Assembly (NCBI GenBank): GCA_905215045.1
Contig: CAJMOO010000060.1
Coordinates: 1-11,539, forward strand
Origin: an uncultured bacterium
GTDB lineage: Bacteria; Bacillota_A; Clostridia; Lachnospirales; Lachnospiraceae
Direction: 5' to 3'
DNA length: 11,539 nt
This document shows positions 1-6,856 of this stretch, piece after piece; position 1 is the stretch's first letter; every line of letters starts with the position of its first letter. The position numbers were made by a program, and so were the translations under genes. The notes under the pieces are model-generated. The model was not told the DNA's origin, did not search any database, and saw only the letters and a program-made list of their open reading frames with translations.

Positions 1-83
1 GAGCAAAATTCTCTAGCTGCTCTTCCAATCGTTTATTTATTTTTTATCATATACTGAAAGACTACAGTTGGCCAACACACAAA

Positions 84-3000
84 TTACAACTTATCAGAAA
101 TCTGTGCATGTAATCCCTGTAATGAATTCACTTCTTCATTTTGATCCTGATGTGCTTTTACATAAGCGATTCCTTCAGCTGCTGCTTTGGCTGCTGCGAT
201 CGTTGTATAATATGGAATCTTCGCTTTGATCGCACCTTTTCTTAGGTAACTATCATCGTTCACACTGTCTTTTCCGACTGGAGAGTTTACAATAATATCG
301 ATATTACCATTTGTGATAAGGTCAAGGATGTTTGGTCTTCCTTCGCTTAATTTATTGACTTTCTCAGCTTCAATTCCAGCTTCTTTGATCAGTTTACATG
401 TGTTTTCTGTTGCAAGGATCTTAAATCCGTCGTCTGCGAATGCTTTTGCTACTTCTACAACTTCTTCTTTATCCTTGCGATTTACAGAAATCAGTACCGT
501 TCCTCCTAATGGAAGTTTCGCTCCAACACCTTCCTGTGCTTTGTAGAAAGCTTCTCCATAGGATTTGGATAATCCAAGAACTTCTCCTGTAGAACGCATT
601 TCTGGTCCTAGAACTGGGTCTACTTCTTGGAACATATTGAATGGGAAGGCTGCTTCTTTGACTCCATAATATGGAATTGCCTGCTCTTTTAATTCTGGTA
701 CTGGTGATGGTTTTCCTGTTAATTCAGATGTGATGATCTGTGTTGCCAGTGGAACCATTCTCACGTTACATACTTTGGATACCAAAGGTACTGTACGGGA
801 TGCACGTGGGTTCGCTTCTAGTACATAAACCTTGTCTCCTTCGATCGCATACTGCATATTCATCAGTCCTTTGACATGCATTTCTTCTGCGATCTTTCTT
901 GTGTATTCTTTGATCGTTTCCAGGTTTTCTTCTGAAATATGAACAGATGGAAGAATACAAGCGGAGTCTCCTGAATGAACTCCTGCAAGTTCGATATGTT
1001 CCATCACTGCTGGTACAAATGCGTGTGTTCCGTCACTGATCGCATCTGCTTCACATTCCATCGCATGATTTAAGAAACGGTCGATCAGAATTGGGCGGTC
1101 TGGTGTTACACCAACGGCTGCTTTCATATATCCTGCCATGCTTTCGTCATCATAGACAACTTCCATTCCACGTCCACCAAGAACGTAGGAAGGTCTTACC
1201 ATCACTGGATATCCGATCTTTCCTGCGATCTCTAATGCTTCTTCTACTGTTGTTGCCATTTCTGATTCTGGCATTGGAATCTCTAATTTATCCATCATTT
1301 CACGGAACAGATCACGGTCTTCTGCAAGGTCGATCACGGATGGAGATGTTCCAAGGATCTTCACACCATTTTTCTCAAGTTCTGCAGCGATATTCAGTGG
1401 TGTCTGTCCACCGAACTGTGCGATCACTCCTAATGGTTTTTCTTTGTTGTAAATGCTTAATACATCTTCGACTGTTAATGGTTCGAAATATAATTTATCA
1501 GATGTATCGTAGTCTGTAGATACTGTTTCTGGGTTACAGTTTACGATGATCGTCTCGAATCCCATTTTCTTTAATGCCTGGGATGCATGTACACAGCAGT
1601 AGTCAAATTCGATACCCTGTCCGATACGGTTTGGTCCACCGCCTAAGATCATGATCTTTGGTTTATCTGTGGATACTGGGTTCTTATCTTTGGCATTGTA
1701 TGTTGAATAATAGTAAGCACTGTCTGGTGTTCCACTTACATGAACTCCTTCCCATGCTTCTTCGACACCGATGGAAATACGTTTATTTCTGATATCTTCT
1801 TCTGGGATTTCTAATAACTGGCTTAAGTATTTGTCAGAGAATCCGTCTTTCTTGGCTGCTGTTAACATTTCATTGGATGGCATGTTTCCTTTGCATGCAA
1901 GAAGGGCTTCTTCTTCCTCAACTAACTCTTTCATCTGCTCGATAAAGTATGTTTTTACTTTTGTCAGTTCAAAGATTTCTTCAACCGTTGCACCTTTTCT
2001 TAATGCTTCGTACATCACGAAATGACGTTCGCTGGATGGTGTCACTAATTTCTTTAATAATTCTTCTTTCGTTAAAGTATCGAAATCTTTGGCATGTCCG
2101 AGTCCATAGCGTCCTGTCTCTAAGCTTCGGATCGCTTTCTGGAATGCTTCTTTGTATGTTTTACCGATACTCATAACTTCACCAACAGCACGCATCTGTG
2201 TTCCAAGTTTGTCTTCGACACCTTTGAATTTTTCAAATGCCCAGCGTGCAAACTTGATAACAACATAATCACCGTCTGGTACATATTTATCTAATGTTCC
2301 GTATTTTCCACATGGAATATCTTTTAATGTCAGTCCTGCAGCAAGCATTGCGGAGACTAAAGCGATTGGGAATCCTGTCGCTTTGGATGCTAATGCTGAG
2401 GATCTTGATGTTCTTGGGTTGATCTCGATAACGATAATACGATCTGTCACTGGATCATGTGCGAACTGTACGTTTGTTCCACCGATCACCTGTACAGAAT
2501 CTACGATCTTGTATGCTTGTTCCTGTAATCTCTGCTGACATTCTTCGGAGATCGTAAGCATTGGTGCGGAACAGAAAGAGTCTCCTGTATGCACTCCTAA
2601 TGGATCGATATTCTCGATGAAGCAGACTGTGATCATATTTCCTTCAGCATCACGTACAACTTCAAGCTCTAATTCTTCCCATCCAAGAATGGATTCTTCT
2701 ACAAGTACCTGCCCAACTAAACTTGCCTGAAGTCCTCTTGCGATGACTGTCTTTAATTCTTCTTTGTTGTATACCAGTCCTCCACCGGCTCCACCCATTG
2801 TGTAAGCTGGACGAAGTACCACTGGGTAACCAAGCTCATCAGCGATCTTTAATCCATCTTCTACGCTGTAAGCCACTTCGCTTCGTGCCATCTCGATTCC
2901 AAGTTCATCCATTGTCTTCTTGAACTCGATACGGTCTTCTCCACGTTCAATACTATCTACCTGTACACCAATTACTTTGACATTATACTTATCTAAAATA

Positions 3001-3317
3001 CCCTTTTTATATAACTCTTCGCATAAATTTAATCCGGACTGCCCACCTAAGTTTGGAAGTAAAGCATCTGGACGTTCCTTTGCAATGATTTCCTCTAAAC
3101 GTTCTGCGTTCAGCGGTTCAATGTAAGTTTCGTCAGCTGTCTCTGGATCTGTCATGATCGTTGCTGGATTGGAGTTGACCAATACGATCTCATATCCAAG
3201 TTTACGAAGCGCCTTACACGCCTGTGTCCCCGAATAGTCGAATTCGCATGCCTGACCGATGATGATCGGACCAGAGCCAATGATCAACACTTTGTTAATA
3301 TCTGTTCTTTTTGGCAT
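84..3317 (-). CDS. carB: Carbamoyl phosphate synthetase large subunit (ammonia chain)
   Basis: This 1077-residue protein makes carbamoyl phosphate from bicarbonate, ATP and ammonia delivered by the small subunit CarA, feeding pyrimidine and arginine synthesis in the cytoplasm. The length fits the family (about 1070). Seen in sequence: two tandem ATP-grasp halves, each opening with a nucleotide-binding motif (IIGSGPIIIGQACEFDYSG near residue 12; ILGGGPNRIGQGIEFDYCC near 557), each with a glycine-rich loop (RPAYTMGGAGGG and RPSYVLGGRGMEVV), and a C-terminal MGS-like allosteric domain from about residue 935 (TVLISVNRKDKEE onward). The start is fixed by AAAGGAGGAA 9 nt upstream. The 5' leader is only about 25 nt, so I see no room for a PyrR attenuator. 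carA is not adjacent on either side inside the window, which is unusual. No clear terminator is visible in bases 1-83; there are only a GTTGGCCAAC palindrome (67-76) and a weak GAGCA/TGCTC pair (1-22). Confidence 0.98.
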   Translation of the reverse strand: MPKRTDINKVLIIGSGPIIIGQACEFDYSGTQACKALRKLGYEIVLVNSNPATIMTDPETADETYIEPLNAERLEEIIAKERPDALLPNLGGQSGLNLCEELYKKGILDKYNVKVIGVQVDSIERGEDRIEFKKTMDELGIEMARSEVAYSVEDGLKIADELGYPVVLRPAYTMGGAGGGLVYNKEELKTVIARGLQASLVGQVLVEESILGWEELELEVVRDAEGNMITVCFIENIDPLGVHTGDSFCSAPMLTISEECQQRLQEQAYKIVDSVQVIGGTNVQFAHDPVTDRIIVIEINPRTSRSSALASKATGFPIALVSAMLAAGLTLKDIPCGKYGTLDKYVPDGDYVVIKFARWAFEKFKGVEDKLGTQMRAVGEVMSIGKTYKEAFQKAIRSLETGRYGLGHAKDFDTLTKEELLKKLVTPSSERHFVMYEALRKGATVEEIFELTKVKTYFIEQMKELVEEEEALLACKGNMPSNEMLTAAKKDGFSDKYLSQLLEIPEEDIRNKRISIGVEEAWEGVHVSGTPDSAYYYSTYNAKDKNPVSTDKPKIMILGGGPNRIGQGIEFDYCCVHASQALKKMGFETIIVNCNPETVSTDYDTSDKLYFEPLTVEDVLSIYNKEKPLGVIAQFGGQTPLNIAAELEKNGVKILGTSPSVIDLAEDRDLFREMMDKLEIPMPESEMATTVEEALEIAGKIGYPVMVRPSYVLGGRGMEVVYDDESMAGYMKAAVGVTPDRPILIDRFLNHAMECEADAISDGTHAFVPAVMEHIELAGVHSGDSACILPSVHISEENLETIKEYTRKIAEEMHVKGLMNMQYAIEGDKVYVLEANPRASRTVPLVSKVCNVRMVPLATQIITSELTGKPSPVPELKEQAIPYYGVKEAAFPFNMFQEVDPVLGPEMRSTGEVLGLSKSYGEAFYKAQEGVGAKLPLGGTVLISVNRKDKEEVVEVAKAFADDGFKILATENTCKLIKEAGIEAEKVNKLSEGRPNILDLITNGNIDIIVNSPVGKDSVNDDSYLRKGAIKAKIPYYTTIAAAKAAAEGIAYVKAHQDQNEEVNSLQGLHAQISDKL

Positions 3318-3348
3318 AAAAATAATTCCTCCTTTAGACTTTATTATT

Positions 3349-3377
3349 ATTATATAAGAAAATCAGTGAAATCGGAA
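3349..3377 (-). promoter_or_regulatory. Putative carB promoter
   Basis: On the minus strand a perfect TATAAT lies at 3349-3354. At a 17-bp spacing upstream, 3372-3377 reads TTCCGA, a poor -35 match. The predicted transcript would start near 3342, about 25 nt before the ATG. The weak -35 suggests activator dependence or another start farther upstream. Confidence 0.5.
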
Positions 3378-3417
3378 TCATTTTGTGAAGTTTTTTTAAC
3401 TGTATCAACTTTGGATT

Positions 3418-3437
3418 TTCTTACCAATTCGTAAGAA
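3418..3437. promoter_or_regulatory. 20-bp dyad, candidate operator between divergent promoters
   Basis: TTCTTAC-CAATTC-GTAAGAA is symmetric at 18 of 20 positions. It sits about 65 bp upstream of the carB -10 and about 50 bp upstream of the rightward -35 at 3488. That position and symmetry suit a dimeric regulator acting on either promoter. It is AT-rich with no U-run, so it is not terminator-like. The regulator is unknown. Confidence 0.3.
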
Positions 3438-3487
3438 TTTCTTAATGACAATTTATAAATCGTTTATATTTGTTTATATTCTGTATA

Positions 3488-3516
3488 TTGAATCTCGAAA
3501 TGGAAATGATTATACT
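3488..3516 (+). promoter_or_regulatory. Rightward promoter P1 of the structured leader/sRNA
   Basis: TTGAAT (3488-3493), a 17-bp spacer and TATACT (3511-3516) form a good sigma-A type promoter. The predicted start is about 3523, exactly at the first base of the ATACCT arm of the leader structure, which supports the assignment. Confidence 0.65.
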
Positions 3517-3522
3517 ATAACC

Positions 3523-3665
3523 ATACCTCAAGGAAAGACCTAAAAGATAAGACAATAAAAGAATTTCAGGAAACATCCTACAGGTATAGTTTTTTCATAT
3601 ATATTTTTAATCCTCTCTTTTCAAAAAGGAAACCATCACACCCCAGATGGTTTCCTTTTATTTTT
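3523..3665 (+). ncRNA. Candidate small RNA or attenuated leader upstream of the purine permease
   Basis: About 140 nt bounded by promoter P1 and a strong terminator. Visible pairing: ATACCT (3523-3528) with AGGTAT (3582-3587) closes a multi-branch structure holding two short hairpins, AGG/CCT (3531-3533 with 3539-3541) and AGGA/TCCT (3568-3571 with 3576-3579). The element AGGAAA occurs three times (3531, 3568, 3628), the last inside the 5' arm of the terminator. The copies at 3531 and 3568 could therefore pair with the terminator 3' arm (TTTCCT, 3651-3656) and act as an antiterminator. A pyrimidine stretch (3611-3620) is exactly complementary to the ribosome site before the permease. I do not recognise a purine, preQ1, THF or ykkC riboswitch consensus. 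A second promoter after the terminator means this may instead be an independent sRNA. Confidence 0.5.
3624..3665 (+). terminator. Intrinsic terminator ending the leader/sRNA
   Basis: A 14-bp perfect stem (AAAAGGAAACCATC, 3624-3637, with 3646-3659), an 8-base loop and an ATTTTT tail. On the opposite strand the stem is also followed by TTTTT, so it can work in both directions and would shield carB from leftward read-through. Confidence 0.9.
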
Positions 3666-3681
3666 GTCAGATTTTCCCGCC

Positions 3682-3710
3682 TTGCTTTTCATTTTTGCCT
3701 ATAATATAAT
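3682..3710 (+). promoter_or_regulatory. Rightward promoter P2 of the permease
   Basis: TTGCTT (3682-3687), 17-bp spacer, perfect TATAAT (3705-3710). The predicted start is near 3717, just after the leader terminator, giving a 68-nt untranslated region before the permease ATG. The permease can thus be expressed without read-through from P1. Confidence 0.7.
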
Positions 3711-3756
3711 GATGTTTGTTACTTTTTTATAGATTTTCAATAAAGAAAGAGAGGAA

Positions 3757-3774
3757 CGTATGTTTTTACATACG
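3757..3774 (+). promoter_or_regulatory. Hairpin between ribosome site and permease start
   Basis: CGTATG-TTTTTA-CATACG is a perfect 6-bp stem lying between the strong purine-rich site AAAGAGAGGA (3746-3755) and the permease ATG (3785). Folded, it removes 18 nt and leaves GAAAAAAACT between SD and ATG, a workable distance. It also hides the ATG at 3760. Unfolded, that ATG is in ideal position for the SD. This suggests choice between a short upstream frame and the permease. Confidence 0.5.
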
Positions 3775-3804
3775 GAAAAAAACTATGTTGGAAAACTTAT
3801 TTAA
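3760..3804 (+). CDS. Candidate 14-residue leader peptide overlapping the permease start
   Basis: An ATG at 3760 with a strong SD (GAGAGGA, 4 nt away) opens a 14-codon frame reading MFLHTEKNYVGKLI, ending in TAA at 3802-3804. It overlaps the first 20 bases of the permease gene in another frame. The permease ATG itself has only a weak site (CGGA, 8 nt upstream). The small frame could divert ribosomes or couple them to the permease start. No codon-run bias pointing to a particular amino acid or base is visible. Whether it is translated is unknown. Confidence 0.35.
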   Translation: MFLHTEKNYVGKLI

Positions 3805-5149
3805 ATTAAAGGAGAATCATACCTCCGTAAAAACTGAAGTCATTGCTGGTATTACTACATTTATGACAATGGCTTACATCCTTGCGGTAAACCCAAGTGT
3901 GCTTTCTGCAGCTGGCATGGACCCTACTGCTGTATTATTAGCTACATGTATCGCTTCCTTTATCGGAACTATATGCATGGGACTTACTGCGAACCTTCCA
4001 TTCGTACTTTCCGCTGGTATGGGATTAAATGCTTATCTTGCCTATACCGTTGTTGGTGTGATGGGTTATCACTGGCAGGTTGCTTTACTTGCTGTATTCG
4101 TTGAAGGTATCATCTTCATCGTATTATCTTTGACCAATGTTCGTGAAGCGATCTTTGATGCGATCCCTTTGAATCTTAAGAAGGGAGTTTCTGTCGGAAT
4201 CGGTATCTTTATTGCCTTTATCGGTCTTCAGAACGCAAAACTTGTTATTGGAAATAAATCTACATTGGTATCTATCACAAACTTTACAAAAGATTTCCAT
4301 ACTGCTGGAATCTGTTCTTTACTTGCAGTTATTGGATTATTGATCACAGTCATTCTTTATATTAAAAAAGTACCTGGATCTATCCTGATCGGAATCCTTG
4401 CTACATGGGTGATCGGAATGCTCTGCCAGATAACAGGAATCTATGTTCCTGATTTCAAAACAGGTTATTACAGCCTGTTCCCTACATTTGCAATGACAGA
4501 TTTTTCAAAATTAGGAGAGACTTTCGGTAAATGTTTCCAGTATGACTTGGGCAAAGTCGGAATCTTTAATTTTATCGCCGTTGTATTATCTTTCTTATTT
4601 GTCGATCTGTTTGATACACTCGGAACTTTAGTCGGTGTCAGCACAAAAGCCGGAATGCTTAACGAGGAAGGTAAACTTCCTGGAATCAAACCTGCATTAA
4701 TGGCAGACGCCGTTGCTACAACAGCTGGTGCGGTTCTTGGTACTTCTACTGTTACAACATTCGTTGAATCTTCTTCTGGTGTTGCTGCAGGTGGACGTAC
4801 TGGTTTAACAGCTGTTGTTTCAGGATTCTTATTCCTGATCTCAACATTATTTGCACCGCTCTTTACAGCAATCCCATCATTTGCGACAGCCCCTGCGCTG
4901 ATCATGGTTGGGTTCTTAATGTTTGGAGCAATCTCTGATATCAAATTTACAGATGACAATATGACAGAAGCCGTACCTGCTTACCTTTGCATCATTGCAA
5001 TGCCATTATTCTACAGTATCTCTGAGGGAATCTCTATCGGGATCATCTCTTATGTGATCTTGAATGTAGTTTGTGGTAAAGCAAAGAAGATCACTCCTTT
5101 AATGTACGTACTTGCAGTATTATTCATCCTGAAATATGCCGTTTTATAA
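3785..5149 (+). CDS. NCS2-family purine permease (guanine/hypoxanthine/adenine type)
   Basis: An integral membrane transporter of 454 residues that most likely imports a purine base with protons; family COG2252 (PbuG/AdeP/AzgA-like) contains guanine/hypoxanthine and adenine permeases, and the substrate cannot be decided here. Seen: the N-terminal block ITTFMTMAYILAVNPSVLS (residues 23-41), SAGMGLNAY (76-84), FVDLFDTLGTLVGV (272-285), and the loop GTSTVTTFVESSSG...GGRTG (319-340), which are hallmarks of this family. About 12 to 14 hydrophobic segments fill the length, usual for the family. I chose the ATG at 3785 because the protein then starts MLENLFKLKE like relatives; an upstream TTG at 3716 would add 23 unlike residues. 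Control is probably through P1/P2, the attenuator-like leader and the hairpin at the ribosome site. It ends 75 bp from the convergent NlpC/P60 gene. Confidence 0.9.
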   Translation: MLENLFKLKENHTSVKTEVIAGITTFMTMAYILAVNPSVLSAAGMDPTAVLLATCIASFIGTICMGLTANLPFVLSAGMGLNAYLAYTVVGVMGYHWQVALLAVFVEGIIFIVLSLTNVREAIFDAIPLNLKKGVSVGIGIFIAFIGLQNAKLVIGNKSTLVSITNFTKDFHTAGICSLLAVIGLLITVILYIKKVPGSILIGILATWVIGMLCQITGIYVPDFKTGYYSLFPTFAMTDFSKLGETFGKCFQYDLGKVGIFNFIAVVLSFLFVDLFDTLGTLVGVSTKAGMLNEEGKLPGIKPALMADAVATTAGAVLGTSTVTTFVESSSGVAAGGRTGLTAVVSGFLFLISTLFAPLFTAIPSFATAPALIMVGFLMFGAISDIKFTDDNMTEAVPAYLCIIAMPLFYSISEGISIGIISYVILNVVCGKAKKITPLMYVLAVLFILKYAVL

Positions 5150-5156
5150 GTATAGA

Positions 5157-5190
5157 AAAACAGCCGTATCATGATCGATACGGCTGTTTT
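5157..5190. terminator. Bidirectional terminator between permease and NlpC/P60 gene
   Basis: A 14-bp perfect stem (AAAACAGCCGTATC with 5177-5190) around ATGATC. It is followed by T-rich sequence on both strands, so it ends both convergent transcripts. Confidence 0.92.
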
Positions 5191-5223
5191 ATTCTTATCT
5201 CATATTAAATTAAAATGCTTGTC

Positions 5224-6138
5224 CTACTGAACGATTCTTCTGACACCCCATACAGCTCTGTAATCAGCATTCCGCACATTGATTCCTGTGTCTTTGCTTC
5301 CTGCATGAATGATCTGGTTATCTCCAATGTAGATCGCTACATGTCCTACACCGTTCACTACCTGATAGCAGATCAGATCTCCTGGCTGCTTCTCATTCCA
5401 TGATACTGCTGTTCCTTCATATCTCTGTGCTGTTGAACTGTGTGGCAGTGAATATCCAAAATGTTTATATACCTGCATCGTGAATCCAGAACAGTCAACT
5501 CCATTCGTAAGGCTTTCTCCACCCCATACATAAGGATTGCCTCTAAACTGCATTGCGTAGTCTACAACACTTTGTCCTGTTGCCGTTCCATAAACTTCCC
5601 ATGTATCTTCTTCCGGTTTTGACTCAGATAGATACTGTGAACTTACATAACAATAAACTCCACTATATCTTACCGTTGTCCATCCAGACCGTTCTCCATA
5701 ACAGGTGATCTGCGTACCTTTCTTGTATGATCCTGCCTTTGCTGCACTTGTCGACGCTTTCTTACGGATCGTCAAAGAACTTGCCGTTACATATCTTGTA
5801 TATGTATCTGTTGTTATATTCGCTGCTTTCTGTGCTGTTACAACAACTGGTTTCTTCTTTGACAGATATCTTGTTGCGATATATCGATAATATCTTCCAT
5901 ATTTGATCTTCGTATAAGATCTTTTCTTCTTGTAGCAGCGAACCTTTGCTGCTTTCTTGTATGATCCAACGATCTTTCCCTTATTTGATGCTTTTTTACG
6001 AACCACTACGTTATTGGCTGTTACATATCTTGAATAGGAAGCATATACATCATGTGTATGTGAACTCATGGATAAGACCACCATACAACATATACTTACT
6101 ACACAGGAAATGAGGATTCCAGTAGTCTTTCTCTTCAT
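5224..6138 (-). CDS. Secreted NlpC/P60 peptidoglycan endopeptidase with two SH3 domains
   Basis: A 304-residue exported cell-wall hydrolase; NlpC/P60 enzymes usually cut D-gamma-glutamyl-diamino-acid bonds in stem peptides. Seen: basic N-terminus (MKRKTTG), hydrophobic core (about 8-25) and likely signal cleavage after VYA (about 33); two bacterial SH3 repeats at about 37-93 and 115-172, both starting RYVTA and both rich in Lys/Tyr, probably wall-binding; and the C-terminal NlpC/P60 domain (about 187-304) with Cys216 in DCSGF, His266 in GHVAIY and a third polar residue His278 in IIHAG, so the catalytic set is complete. The start at 6138 is preferred because AAAGGGAGGAAAT precedes it; an in-frame ATG at 6159 has no ribosome site. 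It is monocistronic and convergent with the permease. Role could be cell separation or growth-related remodelling. Confidence 0.92.
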   Translation of the reverse strand: MKRKTTGILISCVVSICCMVVLSMSSHTHDVYASYSRYVTANNVVVRKKASNKGKIVGSYKKAAKVRCYKKKRSYTKIKYGRYYRYIATRYLSKKKPVVVTAQKAANITTDTYTRYVTASSLTIRKKASTSAAKAGSYKKGTQITCYGERSGWTTVRYSGVYCYVSSQYLSESKPEEDTWEVYGTATGQSVVDYAMQFRGNPYVWGGESLTNGVDCSGFTMQVYKHFGYSLPHSSTAQRYEGTAVSWNEKQPGDLICYQVVNGVGHVAIYIGDNQIIHAGSKDTGINVRNADYRAVWGVRRIVQ

Positions 6139-6177
6139 ATTTCCTCCCTTTAGTTCCATTTTTTACCGACTACTTCT

Positions 6178-6206
6178 AGTTTACTACCTCATTTTTCATA
6201 TGTAAA
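6178..6206 (-). promoter_or_regulatory. Putative promoter of the NlpC/P60 gene
   Basis: On the minus strand TTTACA (6201-6206), 17 bp, then TAAACT (6178-6183). Both hexamers are imperfect. The predicted start is about 30 nt before the ATG at 6138. Confidence 0.45.
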
Positions 6207-6221
6207 CCATTTCGTAATATT

Positions 6222-6270
6222 TTTTTCATAAATTCTTATGAAAAATGTACCTATTTGCAACATTTTTCAT
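6222..6270. repeat. AT-rich competing inverted repeats at the end of the alarmone synthetase gene
   Basis: TTTTTCATAA (6222-6231) can pair with TTATGAAAAA (6236-6245). The same middle arm, read as ATGAAAAATG (6238-6247), can pair with CATTTTTCAT (6261-6270). The second pairing overlaps the last codons of the synthetase. Neither hairpin has G/C-rich stems or a T-run in the right place, so termination here would be weak and read-through toward the NlpC/P60 gene is possible. Confidence 0.4.
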
Positions 6271-6841
6271 CGTTTTGAATCAAATCTTTGATCGTCTGCA
6301 TGGACAAGTCAATCGATGCGATCTCGTCCGCACATCGTTTTAATTCGGAGCGGATCATTATTTCGTCCTTAATATTTTTCTTATACTTCATCTGATGTTC
6401 AAGATTTGCCCAGAAATCCAGCGCGATCGTGCGGATCTGAATCTCTGCATTTAAGCTCAGGTCATTCAGATGAATGATCATATGATAACTTCGATATCCA
6501 TTTGGCTTTGGATATGCAATGTAATCTTTGATGTTAACCACTTCTATATCATTCTGTAAAGTAATCCAATCTGATACTTTGTAAATATCATCTACAAATG
6601 ATGTGATCACACGGACTCCTACTGCATCATTTACTTTTGAAACCGCATTTTCAGCATTTGGTTCTTCCCCCTTTTTCAAGAGTTTCTGCTTCATGCTTTC
6701 CGGACTTTTGATTCTAGAGCTGCAGTATGCGATCTTTTTCTTATTTTCGTTTGTTTCAAACTGAGTGATCAGATTCTTCAATTGTTCTTCTGCTTTTAAT
6801 AAAACCGGATACTGTTCTTTATAAAACTCTTCGTATGTCAT
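6251..6841 (-). CDS. Small alarmone synthetase (RelA/SpoT synthetase domain only, RelP/RelQ type)
   Basis: A 196-residue cytoplasmic enzyme expected to transfer pyrophosphate from ATP to GDP or GTP, making (p)ppGpp. It carries only the synthetase fold: SSRIKSPESM (41-50), DAVGVRV (72-78), the nucleotide-binding loop YPKPNGYRSYH (110-120) and the catalytic strand EIQIRT (133-138), with the conserved Glu133. No HD hydrolase, TGS or ACT region is present and the length fits stand-alone synthetases (about 200-260, at the short end). GGAGG lies 5 nt upstream of the ATG. It starts 15 nt after the histidine kinase stop, so it is the last gene of a two-component operon. In S. mutans a similar trio (RelP with RelR/RelS) couples alarmone production to a sensor; here the same function is inferred. 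It ends with a Cys-Cys-Lys tail. Confidence 0.92.
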   Translation of the reverse strand: MTYEEFYKEQYPVLLKAEEQLKNLITQFETNENKKKIAYCSSRIKSPESMKQKLLKKGEEPNAENAVSKVNDAVGVRVITSFVDDIYKVSDWITLQNDIEVVNIKDYIAYPKPNGYRSYHMIIHLNDLSLNAEIQIRTIALDFWANLEHQMKYKKNIKDEIMIRSELKRCADEIASIDLSMQTIKDLIQNDEKCCK

Positions 6842-6856
6842 AAATCCTCCTGTTTT

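Noticed and set aside
3318..3348. PyrR-type attenuator in front of carB
   Set aside because: The predicted leader is about 25 nt, with no room for antiterminator and terminator stems.
3523..3665. Standard purine riboswitch or RNase P-like RNA (GGAAAGACC motif)
   Set aside because: The conserved purine aptamer core (TATAA...loop-loop helices) is absent, and the element is much too short for RNase P RNA. It is kept only as an unassigned structured RNA.
3716..3784. Upstream TTG start for the permease adding 23 residues
   Set aside because: It begins at the predicted transcription start with no ribosome site, and the extra residues are unlike the family N-terminus.
4468..4959. 163-codon minus-strand frame inside the permease
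   Set aside because: It is the antisense shadow of a conserved transporter, with Ala/Val/Thr-rich composition and no ribosome site. The other long frames antisense to carB, the kinase and the NlpC/P60 gene were rejected for the same reason.
6139..6159. Upstream ATG for the NlpC/P60 protein (MELKGGN extension)
   Set aside because: There is no ribosome site before it; the extension itself encodes the GGGAGGAA site of the ATG at 6138, which also gives a proper signal peptide.
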